From Semisulcospira habei (Eukaryota; Mollusca; Gastropoda; Semisulcospiridae), in the NCBI GenBank assembly GCA_036245525.1, contig BTPG01000003.1, positions 158,255,897 to 158,319,896 of the forward strand: a stretch of DNA of 64,000 nucleotides, in the 5' to 3' direction. This document shows, one piece after another, positions 42,241-52,107 of this stretch. The translations under genes were made by a program, and so were the position numbers. Below the pieces are notes generated by a model. The model worked only from the letters and a program-made list of their open reading frames with translations. It searched no databases and had not been told where the DNA came from. Positions within the stretch are counted from its first letter, which is position 1. Each line of letters begins with the position of its first letter.

Positions 42241-42906
42241 TGGACATTTCATAAGTAAAAACCCCTACCAGCAGTCTCGCTACCTCGCACTGTCGCTCTC
42301 GGCTTGGAATAATATTGCCCAATATCAATATTCGTGCGTGACTAAACTGTTGCTTTCACAGAATAAAGCGTGGCTATACAGACAGGCGCGTTTGCCTGGA
42401 CAATGAAACACAGACAGACAGAAACAGACGGATATATAGATGTCTGCGGTAAATCGACTGCATTCCCAAAAACATAATCATAAACCCAGCAAGTGCTGAC
42501 AACGCCATTATGATCAAAGCCGCTTAGAAGCATCGTTTACAAATATCACCGAGTGCACCCTAAAATACACGCGCGTTAGGCGTTTAGAAATGTATGAACT
42601 GTGTCAACACGGACAATGGCCTGCTTTAGGTTCACGCCATCCAAGCATTTCACATTTCTATAGCTGCCCGCCCATTATCGATGACTGCTTCAAAACCTTG
42701 CAATCGATCCTGCAACTCAGCGATCATAGCAGCTGTACACTTTACCACAAACCACACACTCAGTATGAGGCACAGCAGGAGCCTATCTCGGATAGCAAGA
42801 GGCAGATCCCCTTGGTCCCCTGTGGCCGCAGGGATTCAGGTGAATCTACACTACACTACTTGTTCAAGGGGACATGCTGACGTGGAACTGTGCAGGAAAA
42901 GTCCTA
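42241..42906. other. No gene; one worn PalA-like piece
   Basis: TAGCAAGAGGCAGATCCCCT near 42797 with GGTGAATCTAC at 42840. The plus frames at 42590 and 42681 have no motif. Confidence 0.45.
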
Positions 42907-43024
42907 ATAACCCTTTAGCTGTCGGAGGCGGTTTTTGTCGCGATGATTCCTGCAGTATGTCAGGATGTTGTGATTCTTGCAGGAATCATCGCAACAAAAA
43001 CCGCTACCGACGTCCAAAGGGATA
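42907..43024. mobile_element. PalC element, longest copy
   Basis: ATAACCCTTTAGCTGTCGGA GGCGGTTTTTGTCGCGATGA TTCCTGCA, a 20-base spacer (GTATGTCAGGATGTTGTGAT), then the complement to CGTCCAAAGGGATAT. Terminal TTAAs are damaged. Confidence 0.88.
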
Positions 43025-43309
43025 TTAGGTATTTTACTAGTGTATGCGTGCATGCCTCTTGTGTGAAAAGACATTTCTACGTAAAGCTCATATAATAATT
43101 ATGTTCTAAGTTAATCGCAGTTTGTAATTCAGTGACCTACAGCATATAGTTGATTCAGATATTTTTTTGTCTTGCTGTTATGGATGTACGAGTTCGGTAC
43201 AATCTAAGTTGGTGAAAGTCACCGCCGGTACCTTGTGCACTGGGTGTTATCAGTTGTCTCTGAAATGTATTTATTTGTACACTTGAATTCAGAGAATAAC
43301 GTCAAGTAG

Positions 43310-43310
43310 A

Positions 43311-43388
<78 letters not shown>
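43310..43388. repeat. (TG)n microsatellite
   Basis: About 39 TG units just upstream of the RTE-like LINE insertion site. Confidence 0.95.
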
Positions 43389-43389
<1 letters not shown>

Positions 43390-43436
43390 ATACTGACGTG
43401 TATGCTTGCTTATAAGTGTATGTGTGCCGGTGAGTG

Positions 43437-44388
43437 GGGAGATGATTCTGTATTCAGGTCATGAAGAGGAGAATGCCCCCCATACAGAAGGAGTAGCACT
43501 CATGCTGTCACCAGTGGCACAGAGAGCGCTGATGGGCTGGGAACCTCTTGGTCCAAGAATTATAACAGCAGCCTTTAGAACCAAGAAAAAGCTCAAGCTG
43601 AATGTCATCCAGTGTTATGCGCCCACCAATGACAGTGACGAGGAAGAGAAACAAGAGTTCTACGACCGACTCCAGAGTGCCGTGGACAAATGTGCGGAGC
43701 GAGACATCACCATCGTCATGGGCGATTTTAATGCCAAAATAGGGGAGGACAACACCGGATACGAAGAGGTGATGGGGAGACAGGGACTAGGCTCGGAGAT
43801 GAGTGAGAACGGGGAGAGGTTTGTAGACTTTTGTGCTCTAAACCGACTTGTCATTGGAGGCAGCATCTTCCCACACAGAAGAATACACAAAGCAACTTGG
43901 GTCTCACCTGACCATACAATAGAGAACCAAATAGACCATATCTGCATTAGCAAGAAATTTAGAAGATCCCTTCAAGATGTTCGAGTGAGGAGGGGAGCAG
44001 ATGTCGCCTCAGACCACCATCTGCTTACCTTAAGAATGAAGCTCAAGCTAAAGAAAAGCCGCACAGAGACAACAAGAAGACAGCGCTATAATGTAGGCCT
44101 CCTGAGAGAAACTGGAGTTAGAGAAGAGTTCAAACTGGTGCTGTCCAACCGGTTTCAAGCGCTACAGGAGCTAGTAAATGAAGAGGAGGCGGTCACCACA
44201 GAGCAGCAGTGGAAGGCAGTTAGAGAGGCGCTGAACTCAACCTGCAAAGACACTGTAGGGTTCAGGCAACACCACCACAAGGACTGGCTGTCGGCACAGA
44301 CCTTGAAGAAGATAGAAGCGAGGAAGCAGAAGAAAGCAGCGGTCAACAACAGTCGCACGAGAGCAGCCAAGGTAAGGGCACAGGGGGG
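43437..44388 (+). pseudogene. APE-type endonuclease part of the RTE-like LINE (N-terminus missing, frameshifted)
   Basis: Apurinic-like endonucleases of LINEs nick the target DNA for target-primed reverse transcription. Visible: LNVIQCYAPTND, the catalytic-loop block ITIVMGDFNAKIG (around 43705-43740), NGERFVDFCALNRLVIGG, the TWVSPDHTIENQIDHICIS block and the terminal ASDHHLL motif (SDH, around 44009). The N-terminal ~50-60 residues with the first Asn/Glu metal ligands are absent because of 5' truncation. The apparent Met start at 43406 lies in flanking DNA before the TSD. The frame is lost at the six-G run 44383-44388; one G too many relative to the downstream frame explains it. Confidence 0.9.
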
Positions 44389-46232
44389 AATACTCGGAAG
44401 CCAACCGCGAGGTAAAGAGGAGTATCAGGGCAGACAAGAGGGCCTACACAGACAGCCTGGCAGCAGAGGCAGAAAAGGCAGCAGGCAGCGGCAACATGAA
44501 ACAGCTCTACGACATTACCAGAAGATTGTCGGGTAAGTATGGCCATACAGAAAGACCAGTAAAAGACAAAGAAGGCAAGCCTATTGCAGACAGAGCAGAC
44601 CAACTCGACAGATGGGCCGAGTATTTTGAAGAGTTACTGAACAGACCTAGCCCACCCGACCCCCCCGACATCCAGCCGGCAGAGACCGACCTACCCATCA
44701 GCTGTGACAGACCCAGCCGGGAAGAGATCAGAAAAGTAGTGGCATTTTTGAAGAATGGCAAAGCAGCAGGGCCAGATGGCATCCCAGCGGAGTCTCTGAA
44801 AGCAGACCTAGAGACAACAGTTGAGATGCTGTACCCACTGTTTGGAAAGATCTGGGAAGAGGAGGTGATGCCAGCTGACTGGAAGGAGGGGTACCTAATC
44901 AAGCTTCCCAAGAAAGGCGACCTCAGCAAGTGTTCCAACTACAGAGGAATCACCTTGCTGTCAGTACCAGGAAAGGTCTTCAACAGGATCATCCTAGAGA
45001 GAATGAAGAGCTCCGTTGACCCCCAGCTGAGAGACCAGCAAGCAGGATTCAGGAAGAACCGATCATGTACAGACCAGATCGCCACTCTCCGCATCATCGT
45101 GGAACAGTCTCTGGAGTGGAGCTCCCCGCTGTACGTCAACTTTGTGGATTATGAGAAAGCATTTGACAGCGTGGACCGAGAGACTCTGTGGAAACTCCTA
45201 CGACACTACGGTGTACCCACAAAGCTCGTCCGCCTGATCAAGAGCAGCTATGATTGCATGACATGTCGCGTGATCCACGAAGGGCAGTTCACCAGAGAGC
45301 TCCAGGTCAGAACTGGTGTCAGGCAGGGGTGTCTGCTGTCTCCGTTCCTCTTCCTACTGGCCATAGACTGGGTCATGAAGATGACCACAGAGCACAGACG
45401 AAGTGGAATACAGTGGACACTGTGGACACAGCTTGACGACCTCGATTTTGCAGACGACTTGGCATTACTGTCCCACACTCATCAACAAATGCAGGACAAG
45501 ACCACGAGGCTTGCTGACATCTCGTCCCAAGTGGGCCTCACCATTCACAAACAGAAAACAAAGACAATGAGGCTGAACGCAACCAGGGAAGAACCAGTCT
45601 TGCTTGCTGGCACCCCGTTGGAGGAGGTGGAGTCCTTCACCTATCTCGGGAGCATCATAGACAAAAAAGGCGGCACTGATGCAGATGTCAGAGCACGAAT
45701 CGGTAAAGCCAGAGCAGCCTTTCTTCAGTTGAAAAAAGTGTGGAGTTCCAGAGAGCTGTCACAACACACCAAAGTCCGGATTTTCAACTCCAATGTAAAA
45801 GCAGTTCTCCTATATGGAGCAGAGACATGGAGATTGACAAAAACCACAGTCAACAGAGTACAGACCTTCATGAACAGTTGCCTTAGAAGAATTTTGAAAA
45901 TCCACTGGCCAGAGAAGATCAGCAACGTCAGACTCTGGGAGAGAACAGAGCAGATAACAGCAGAGAATGAAATTGGGCGAAGAAGATGGGGATGGATCGG
46001 TCACAGTCTGAGAAAGCCAGCTTCCAGTATCACTAGGCAGGCATTGTCATGGAATCCCCAGGGAAAGAGGAAAAGAGGTAGGCCGAGAAACTCCTGGCGT
46101 CGAGACCTCCAAGCAGACATCAAGAGACTGGGAACCACCTGGAGTAGAATCGAAGGAGAAGCACAGGACAGGAGTTGCTGGAGGTCTCTCGTCGACGGCC
46201 TATACCCGGGTAGGGGTGACAGGCGTAAGTAA
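44389..46232 (+). pseudogene. Reverse transcriptase part of the RTE-like LINE
   Basis: An uninterrupted 578-codon frame from the Met at 44496 (the frame actually continues upstream to the G run at 44383). Residues counted from that Met: GPDGIPAESL 92-101, NYRGITLLSVPGK 148-160, QAGFRKNRSCTDQ 182-194, catalytic Asp in FVDYEKAFD (D218), RQGCLLSPFLF 276-286, FADD active site 318-321, FTYLGSIID 381-389. The C-terminal tail GKRKRGRPRNSWRRD..GDRRK is typical of RTE-like and related elements. All catalytic aspartates are intact, so it decayed only by truncation and the upstream frameshift. The ORF ends in the GTAA tail. Confidence 0.92.
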
Positions 46233-46253
46233 GTAAGTAAGTGCCGGTGAGTG

Positions 46254-46594
46254 CATGCGCGCATCTGGTTACATGTCCCGCATCTCGCACTCTGCATGTA
46301 TGCGTATTATTCGGACGTCCATCGACGAATCAAATTTGCTGTTGTCTCTCCGTCTGTTTTGCAAAGCGGCTACGACACTGACAGCTTATTTAGGTAAATA
46401 CTGATTCAATTTTATTTTACACTTAGCTTATTTTGGTAAATATTGATTCAATTTTTTTTTCTACTTAGGCCCACATGAATTTTATTTGCCAGATCACGTT
46501 AAAAAGAAACTGCCCGCACACGACAAAGCTCTCTGACTTGGTTTAGATGCCTTATATTCCAGATACAGTGCTGTGGAATAACACGCAAGTCAAA
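46254..46594. other. No gene recognised
   Basis: Two ~45-bp near-repeats (AGCTTATTTRGGTAAATAYT GATTCAATTTT) at about 46383-46415 and 46427-46460. Confidence 0.55.
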
Positions 46595-46659
46595 ACTGGT
46601 TGTCTCTCTCGACCCACTACCGCTGATTAGCGATAGCGAGTCGAGGGAGATAACCAGTG
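46595..46659. repeat. PalD palindrome
   Basis: AACTGGTTGTCTCTCTCGAC CC...GAGTCGAGGGAGATAACC AGT; loop ACTACCGCTGATTAGCGATA. Confidence 0.85.
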
Positions 46660-47063
46660 TGACCTGAAACTCGACTGTATCTTGCTGCATACAGGCCTAC
46701 ACATTCACATGTTGCTACAAGTCTTTGCCGTACGAATTATATTATATATCAGCTGAAACGTCCATGACTTCGTCAGTCAGTCCGTCTGAGGCGCCTCATG
46801 GACCTTTCAACTGACGACGGAACAGGCAGGCTGACCCTCCTGGACCAAAATCACCCGTACTGGTCACTTTCATCTACAAAGTGGCACAGCTCCTCGTCAG
46901 TCCGACCTCTGCCTCGTGCTTGTTGTGGTCAAACAACTCACGCTGCAGTTGTGGCCTGAACGCATTATTACCTCGCACAGCGCAGGAACACAGATGTAAA
47001 ATGATCCATCCAAGTGAGCTACCGGCGCAGATGCTCACTGGTTGCGCTCATGCCTCTTAGCAC

Positions 47064-47268
47064 ATTCTACCCCAGGACCGAAATTCCCAAATTTGAAGTT
47101 GCCCTCTGAAGGACTGTTTTACAATTCTAGAGACAGATCGAGCATGATAGTTCAAGGGTGGTGCCAGAATAGCTTGGCGCCTATGGGCGCCAAGCTATTC
47201 TGGCACTACCCTTGAACTATCGTGTTCGATCCACCTCTTGCTGCCGTGTGCCGGGGTTAATGAGTTAA
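47064..47268. mobile_element. PalB element, subtype with a TACCCCAGGACCG end
   Basis: Left ATTCTACCCCAGGACCGAAA, right GCCGGGGTTAATGAGTTAA. Core 47149-47218, near-perfect. Sister of 32726. Confidence 0.9.
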
Positions 47269-47442
47269 ATATTTCTCGGCGTTAAACCCTAAAAAAAAAC
47301 AACAACAAAAAAACCCTATCTAAACATGAACAAAAGAATCATTTTTCACGGTTTGTGCCTCATGATTTTGGCGCCCGGAGACGCAAAAGTGATCACTCGG
47401 TGCCTTTAGGATGGGCCGCCATGTTCGATGTAGTACATTATA

Positions 47443-47934
47443 AGTTATTGGTCGGAGGGGTATGCTACACGGACCCTTGTAGGCCTGAGGGAAGTCAAAG
47501 GAAACATTGTACCCCGAAGGCCTGAGACCTCCCGAAGACCTACAAGGGTCCGTGCAGCGAACCCCTCCGACCAATAACGTATTTGTTTTCATTCCTCCAC
47601 TATTTTCGTAAAATAAATTAAGAAGACATCTTTCAACTCGACCTGGATCACGCCAGACATGACTGACGTCAAAGGACTTATGACGTAATTTAAAATGTGT
47701 CATGAGTTGCCGTCTCCAGTACTGAGAGTGCTCGTTGTTTCGAACAACACTAAGTAACTTTGTACTTTAGAACGTTTGGCGATCTTTTCAATAGAACAAA
47801 ACTGGCATCCAAGATGCGTCATCGAGAGGGCTACAAAACGTCCGCCATTTTTCGCTACAGGGTTTTTTATATCACGGTCACATGGTACGGTTTGCCCTAA
47901 AGTGACTGGTCGTGTGACGTAGGGAGGAAAACAA
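47443..47934. mobile_element. Two-copy ~0.5-kb element, copy 2
   Basis: AGTTATTGGTCGGAGGGGTA ... to GGGAGGAAAACAA. The palindromic end has lost ~37 bp at its centre relative to copy 1 (3837); the rest aligns throughout (e.g. GTATTTGTTTTCATTCC, ACGGTCACATGGTACGG). Confidence 0.85.
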
Positions 47935-48178
47935 AAATATATACATGTATATGCAACTTGTAAACAACACTCTGCTCGGCTAACAATAATTTTTATATTA
48001 CTTTTCTGCATGATATTCGTGACATGAAAGAGTATTTATGATTGATGGTGTTTTTGTTCCCTCAACACCATACTCCCCTCCCCCTCCCCCTCCCCAAAAA
48101 GTTTAGTCATTACCAGTCTGTATGTCCTGAACACGTCTGTAGTTATGTCCACGGTTACATTGAAGCGGAGTGCGAGTA

Positions 48179-48310
48179 ATTTAGCCCTTTGACAACAATG
48201 ACCTCTACGAAACGCGCTACCGACGGCCAAAGTGTTAACTCGAGAGAATTTAACCTTTGACGTGAATCACCTCGAGCGTGAAACAGCGCTACCGACGGCC
48301 AAAGAGTTAA
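48179..48310. repeat. Two adjacent PalC deletion derivatives
   Basis: TTTAGCCCTTTGACAACAAT ... GCTACCGACGGCCAAAGTGT TAA (48179-48238) and TTAACCTTTGACGTGAATCA ... CGCTACCGACGGCCAAAGAG TTAA (48250-48310). Each keeps both ends and one arm. Confidence 0.85.
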
Positions 48311-48340
48311 CGAGAGACAAAATATTTTGTTCAAACACAC

Positions 48341-48419
48341 TGTGGTCCGAACAGCCCCCGCGCATTTCGTCAAACGTCCATTGAACAGAACACCTTTTGT
48401 CATCGAGCTTGACCACAAA
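48341..48419 (-). CDS. Most 5' candidate exon of the minus-strand gene in this window
   Basis: Minus-strand acceptor GGAAGGTTCTGGCCAG and a weaker donor CCACA/GTGTGT bound 79 bp, phase 0 in and phase 1 out. It codes FVVKLDDKRCSVQWTFDEMR GGCSDH plus one base; mixed hydrophobic/charged, protein-like. The final A completes the first codon of the exon at 40524 (ACG, Thr). Alternatives: the donor could be the GGTGTTC twelve codons earlier in the exon, which would break the phase. A PalA hairpin (48440-48509) lies 20 bp upstream of the acceptor. The gene must continue beyond this exon; no further exon could be supported at higher coordinates. Confidence 0.55.
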
Positions 48420-48439
48420 CTGGCCAGAACCTTCCGTCT

Positions 48440-48509
48440 GCAAGAGGCGTAGATTCTCATGAGCCCCTGCATCGCAGGGGCTCATGAGAATCCGAGCTAC
48501 GCCTCTTGC
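48440..48509. repeat. PalA palindrome, GCGTAGATTCTC subtype
   Basis: GCAAGAGGCGTAGATTCTCA TGAGCCCCTGC AT GCAGGGGCTCATGAGAATCC then GAGCTACGCCTCTTGC. The four extra bases GAGC are the only asymmetry. Same subtype as 15451. Confidence 0.92.
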
Positions 48510-49141
48510 CAGGTGTGCCTGTGGTCGAGAGAGAGAAGGTGGTGGTGTGGTGTGCGTGACCAGTATTGCTAATAGCGCGCCATTGTGGGCACTGACTGAC
48601 TGAGTAGCGGATTGCCATGCTAACCGAGGCTTGTTTGGGACCCAACAATCACGGCATTACATCACCCGCGCCGGGCTAATCCACCCGCAAACAATAGCCA
48701 CCCATTAGTGCAGCCCGCTCAGTAGCACCGAGCCCGCACTCCCCGTGCCATATTCCCCTACCTCCCTCCCTTCCACAACTACCACGACACTCACCCGCTA
48801 TTCTATTTTATTTTCATACTCCTCTGATTTCAAACGCCGCCCGATTCCAGCCATGCGCAGCCTCTCCCTGTCCCCCAACCACAACCAATATCATTACCAC
48901 CATTAGTAACGTTTTACAATATTAGTAAGCCTGGTACCAACCGCAGGCTATAGCTTAGCGGAGAAAGGTGTTTTGGCCATGCATATCGATGGAAATTGGC
49001 GGCTCATTCTGTGTGTTTGACTCTATTGTAGTTTGGAACAAGCCTGCAGACATCGTGGGCAACTCCTATAAAATCTTCGTTCGCGAAGTCCAGCCAAGAG
49101 TTTGGTAATGGAACGGGGTGGCAGGCCTCAGCTGCAAAAGT
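48510..49141. other. No gene; contains one shared 43-bp segment
   Basis: The inverted copy of 33784-33826 lies at about 49059-49101 (TGGGCAACTCCTATAAAATC). The minus frame through it has no splice context. Confidence 0.5.
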
Positions 49142-49195
49142 GAGCTTAAATCCTGCGCAAGCCACTGACTTGCGCAGGATCTGACTTCTAAGCTC
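49142..49195. repeat. PalE palindrome, shortened
   Basis: GAGCTTAAATCCTGCGCAAG CCACTGACTTGCGCAGGATC TGACTTCTAAGCTC. The AAGCAAGGTGCTCC part of both arms is missing. Confidence 0.85.
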
Positions 49196-49433
49196 GTTCA
49201 TGCAACCGTGACCAGGTTTATACATCTTGGGCCTGCACTTTACCGTAAGTTCGATCCCACCCCCAAGGTATCAGGACAAATGCTACTCAGTATAAAATAG
49301 TATGATCAATGAATATGATATTTCCCGCCCCCCCCCCCCCCCCCCATTTTCAATCTTTATCTTTGTTTCCCTTAAAGAGCTAACTTGCTCACCGTAAGAC
49401 TCGCCTTTCAACCACTACATGCATGTCAGCCGA

Positions 49434-49612
49434 AGTAGATCGACCAAGAAAGCTCAACAGGTGTGTCTGATTAGCCGCTTGACGCTTGGCAACACATGAA
49501 CCGACCCGGCCACGGCTCAGTCAAAGACAGCTGCTGATAAGATTAGATAGGCGCCATCAGCAGTCAAACTAATTGTGCACTGCTGTTGAGCTGTCGTGGT
49601 CGATCCGTCTCG
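49434..49612. repeat. PalB-like long imperfect palindrome
   Basis: GATCGACCAAGAAAGCTCAA CAG...GCTTGACGCTTGG, ~90 bp of unrelated sequence, then GGCGCCATCAGCAGTCAAAC ...CTGTTGAGCTGTCGTGGTCG ATC. The outer arms are PalB-like with a large insert at the centre. Confidence 0.6.
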
Positions 49613-49844
49613 CGCAGCTAGACGTAACTAGAGCGAGGTGTGTGGTTCATGGGAATTGCGAGGTGTATGGTTGGTTTGCTGAAATTGGACTCCAGTCCGG
49701 TATCCGAATTGGCAGATCTCTTGTCTGTCACTCAGCATAATGACTGGGTAGGGGGCAAGTAACGTGGCAAAGCCATGGGGCCCAGTTGCAGAGTGAATTT
49801 TGAAATGCCCCTGTGTGGGATAAATAAAGTCATCTTCACTTTGC

Positions 49845-49912
49845 TGAGCTCAGCAATGAGCTCATCTACAGAAGCACCTTGCTTATAGTGACTGGCGCAG
49901 AATTTAACCCAA
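49845..49912. repeat. PalE half copy
   Basis: AGCTCAGCAATGAGCTC ... GAAGCACCTTGCTTATAGTG ACTGGCGCAGAATTTAA. Confidence 0.65.
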
Positions 49913-50116
49913 TTAACCCCACGGCCGCATTTCCAAAATAATCCTGGGAGGTATCACATCTAGTAACGACTATGTACCAGTTGCAGGAGATGGATTGTCC
50001 ATGATAATTCAAGGGTAGTGCCAGATTAGCTTGGCGTCAAGCTAATCTGGCAATACCCTTGAATTATCACGACCGATCCATCTCCTGCTGTAGGGCGTCG
50101 GGGCTAAATGGGTTAA
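49913..50116. mobile_element. PalB element, full length, TTAA at both ends
   Basis: TTAACCCCACGGCCGCATTT left; GGCGTCGGGGCTAAATGGG then TTAA right. Core GGAGATGGATTGTCCATGAT ... CTTGGCGTCAAG ... Inserted directly behind a PalE half copy. 204 bp. Confidence 0.92.
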
Positions 50117-50192
50117 ACTCACTCATGCAAGCCAGGTCGGTGAAGCTAACGCAGCTGAAGTAGCCGACACTGACTTAGTAGTTTAGTACGGA

Positions 50193-50405
50193 TTAACCCT
50201 TTTAGTCCCAAGGTCTCATTTCTCAAATTTTAGTGGTGTTGTCCAACCACTATGGACCAGTTGCAGGAGATGGCTTGATCATGATAATTCAAGGGTAGTG
50301 CCAGATTAGCTTGGCGCCTGAAGGCGCCAAGCTAATCTGGCACTACCCATGAATTATCATGATCAAGCATCTCCTGCTGTAGGGATCCGGGGCGAAAAGG
50401 GTTAA
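50193..50405. mobile_element. PalB element, full length, TTAA at both ends
   Basis: TTAACCCTTTTAGTCCCAAG left; GGATCCGGGGCGAAAAGGG then TTAA right. The core arms read CTTGATCATGATAATTC / GAATTATCATGATCAAG, a change from the usual GATCGACCATG made in both arms. 213 bp. Confidence 0.93.
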
Positions 50406-50442
50406 TGTGCTGCGTGGTTGTGATTGTAGACCTCACAACCAT

Positions 50443-50535
50443 GGGCCAGTTGCATGTAATGTGCCCCGCAATAGCAGAGCACATTGCTTAGTGGCTTGCG
50501 CACGATTTGAGCTGTATAATGCAACTGGTCCCTGG
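50443..50535. repeat. PalE copy, worn
   Basis: GGGCCAGTTGCAT and ATGCAACTGGTCCC pair at the ends; inside GTGCCCCGCAATAGCAGAGC ACATTGCTTAGTGGCTTGCG C. Confidence 0.7.
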
Positions 50536-50683
50536 TCTTTTGATTGTTTCACGGCTTATGGCCTCAAACCATAGTAATGTCCAAAACCACAAACGAAACC
50601 CTCATGTTTGTGACAGGGCTGGAAATCCGATCAGGTTTTCATAAACTATACTTGGCGTGCAGTTCGGGGCCAGGGCTGTGATT

Positions 50684-50757
50684 GAGGCTTGTGTGCTGGT
50701 CTGTGATTTTGGACCTTGCGGCCGCAAGGCCAGCAACAGACCAGCGGCACACGCCTC
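50684..50757. repeat. Unassigned hairpin
   Basis: GAGGCTTGTGTGCTGGTCTG TG ... GGACCTTGCGGCCGCAAGGC C ... ACAGACCAGCGGCACACGCC TC. Confidence 0.75.
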
Positions 50758-50840
50758 TTTGACGTTTCTAGAATAAACTGTGGGAGACTGTTCGTAGTGT
50801 TCGAACTGACTAGTCCACGGTGTGATGCATGTGGATTTCA

Positions 50841-50929
50841 GGCTGTCGGTAGCGCTAAAAGTCTCAGTCGATGATTCCTGCAGGGATCATCGCGACGAAA
50901 AGCGCTTCAGTCCAACAGCCGAAGGGTTC
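50841..50929. mobile_element. PalC element
   Basis: GGCTGTCGGTAGCGCTAAAA GTCTCAGTCGATGATTCCTG CA and complement to AGCGCTTCAGTCCAACAGCC GAAGGGTTCA. TTAA ends not intact. Confidence 0.8.
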
Positions 50930-51161
50930 ATGGATTTCCTTTCAGTTGCAGTACTGTGTGGTCATGTTTGGGCAGATTAGGGTTTTCAGTAGGGTTTAGT
51001 GCATTCGACTGTTTGCTCAAGGGTGTGCACAAATAAAAACATACACACGCTACTTTCTCTCTCTCCCCCCCCCCCCCCCCCCCCCCTCCCGCCCACACAC
51101 ACACACACAACGCCGCAGACATTTAGATTTATATGCTTCGTGATCATGGTATAAAATCTGC

Positions 51162-51163
<2 letters not shown>

Positions 51164-51240
<77 letters not shown>
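51164..51240. repeat. (AG)n microsatellite
   Basis: About 38 AG units. The flanking CTGCTAGAG / CTGCTAGAG word occurs on both sides of the tract. Confidence 0.95.
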
Positions 51241-51243
<3 letters not shown>

Positions 51244-51485
51244 CTGCTAGAGCACATGGCAACATAGCAGAGTTCGATCATACAGCGGGGTGGCTTTGAG
51301 ATCGTATAGAAGCGGATATTGTCCGGGTGGGAGTGGTGCGGGTGGCGAGGTGGGGGTGTGGTTGAGGGAGTGATTGTGCTGGCTTCCACAGTTCGATATT
51401 TTTTATTCTTCCATTCCACAGCCAACAGCATGCATCTCACAACTATCTAAGCATGTAACTGGAAATCACTACGGACGCCAGACCG

Positions 51486-51580
51486 TACCAGCAAAGCTCA
51501 CGGGTCGTGCCTAAATCAGATTGGCGCCTGAAGGCACCAAGCCGATCTGTCACGACCCTTCAGCTGTCACGGTCGACCTA
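51486..51580. repeat. PalB variant palindrome
   Basis: ACCAGCAAAGCTCACGGGTC GTGCC..AGATTGGCGCC and GGCACCAAGCCGATCTGTCA CGACCCTTCAGCTGTCACGG T. Confidence 0.75.
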
Positions 51581-51829
51581 TTTCACCAAGTTGGCTCTAG
51601 ATGTGAAAGCATAAATGTTTTATACCCAAGCACTGAAAGACGCTGGGTATTTCCACCCGGTTAACGAACTAAGGCCTGCACCCGACGGCGCTTGTTCTGT
51701 GTTCCGCAATGCTCTAAAAAAAACCACCAAAAAACAACACAACAAACAAAAATCGGTCATGGTGTCCGACTTTTTGAACTTCGATTAACCCCTTTGTAAA
51801 CAGGAGCGAAGGCTGCACGCACGAGGGAG

Positions 51830-52036
51830 TTAACCCCTTCGCTGCCAGTAGACGCAGATCGTGTTTTGATACCATTGTGTAAACTCAACGTGAGCGATCG
51901 AGGGAGGGTGGATGCAAAGAGGAATCAGCAAGAAGCACAGATCCTCGTGAGCCCCCGCAACACAAGGATCTATGCCTCTTGCAGCTGGGTGGTGTTCACC
52001 TTTTTTGTTGTTATCCCTCGCCAGTGAAGGGGTTAG
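51830..52036. mobile_element. PalA element, reverse orientation
   Basis: TTAACCCCTTCGCTGCCAGT left; GCCAGTGAAGGGGTTAG right. Core GCAAGAAGCACAGATCCTCG TGAGCCCCCGCA then ACACAAGGATCTATGCCTCT TGC, with part of the right arm deleted. A 49-bp TTAA-bounded stretch (51785-51833) precedes it. Confidence 0.85.
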
Positions 52037-52107
52037 TGCACACCTACATGGACATCGAAATAGCTAAAGGCAGGGGAAAAAGCAATCCGTACGCGCGTCA
52101 CAGCTAA

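Larger units (their letters stand above)
43437..46240 (+). mobile_element. RTE-like LINE, 5'-truncated, with 13-bp TSD
   Basis: The exact repeat GTGCCGGTGAGTG occurs at 43424-43436 and 46241-46253, bracketing 2804 bp. The 3' end is (GTAA)n, a short tandem tail as in RTE-type LINEs, not poly-A. The insert begins inside the endonuclease domain, so it is truncated at the 5' end. A single frameshift separates endonuclease from reverse transcriptase. The clean TSD and one break in ~2.8 kb make it the youngest large element in the window. It lies antisense to the host gene, in the intron 40525-48340. Confidence 0.95.

Noticed and set aside
43406..43436. Met at 43406 as the true start of the LINE protein
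   Set aside because: It lies in flanking DNA upstream of and within the TSD, so it is not part of the element.
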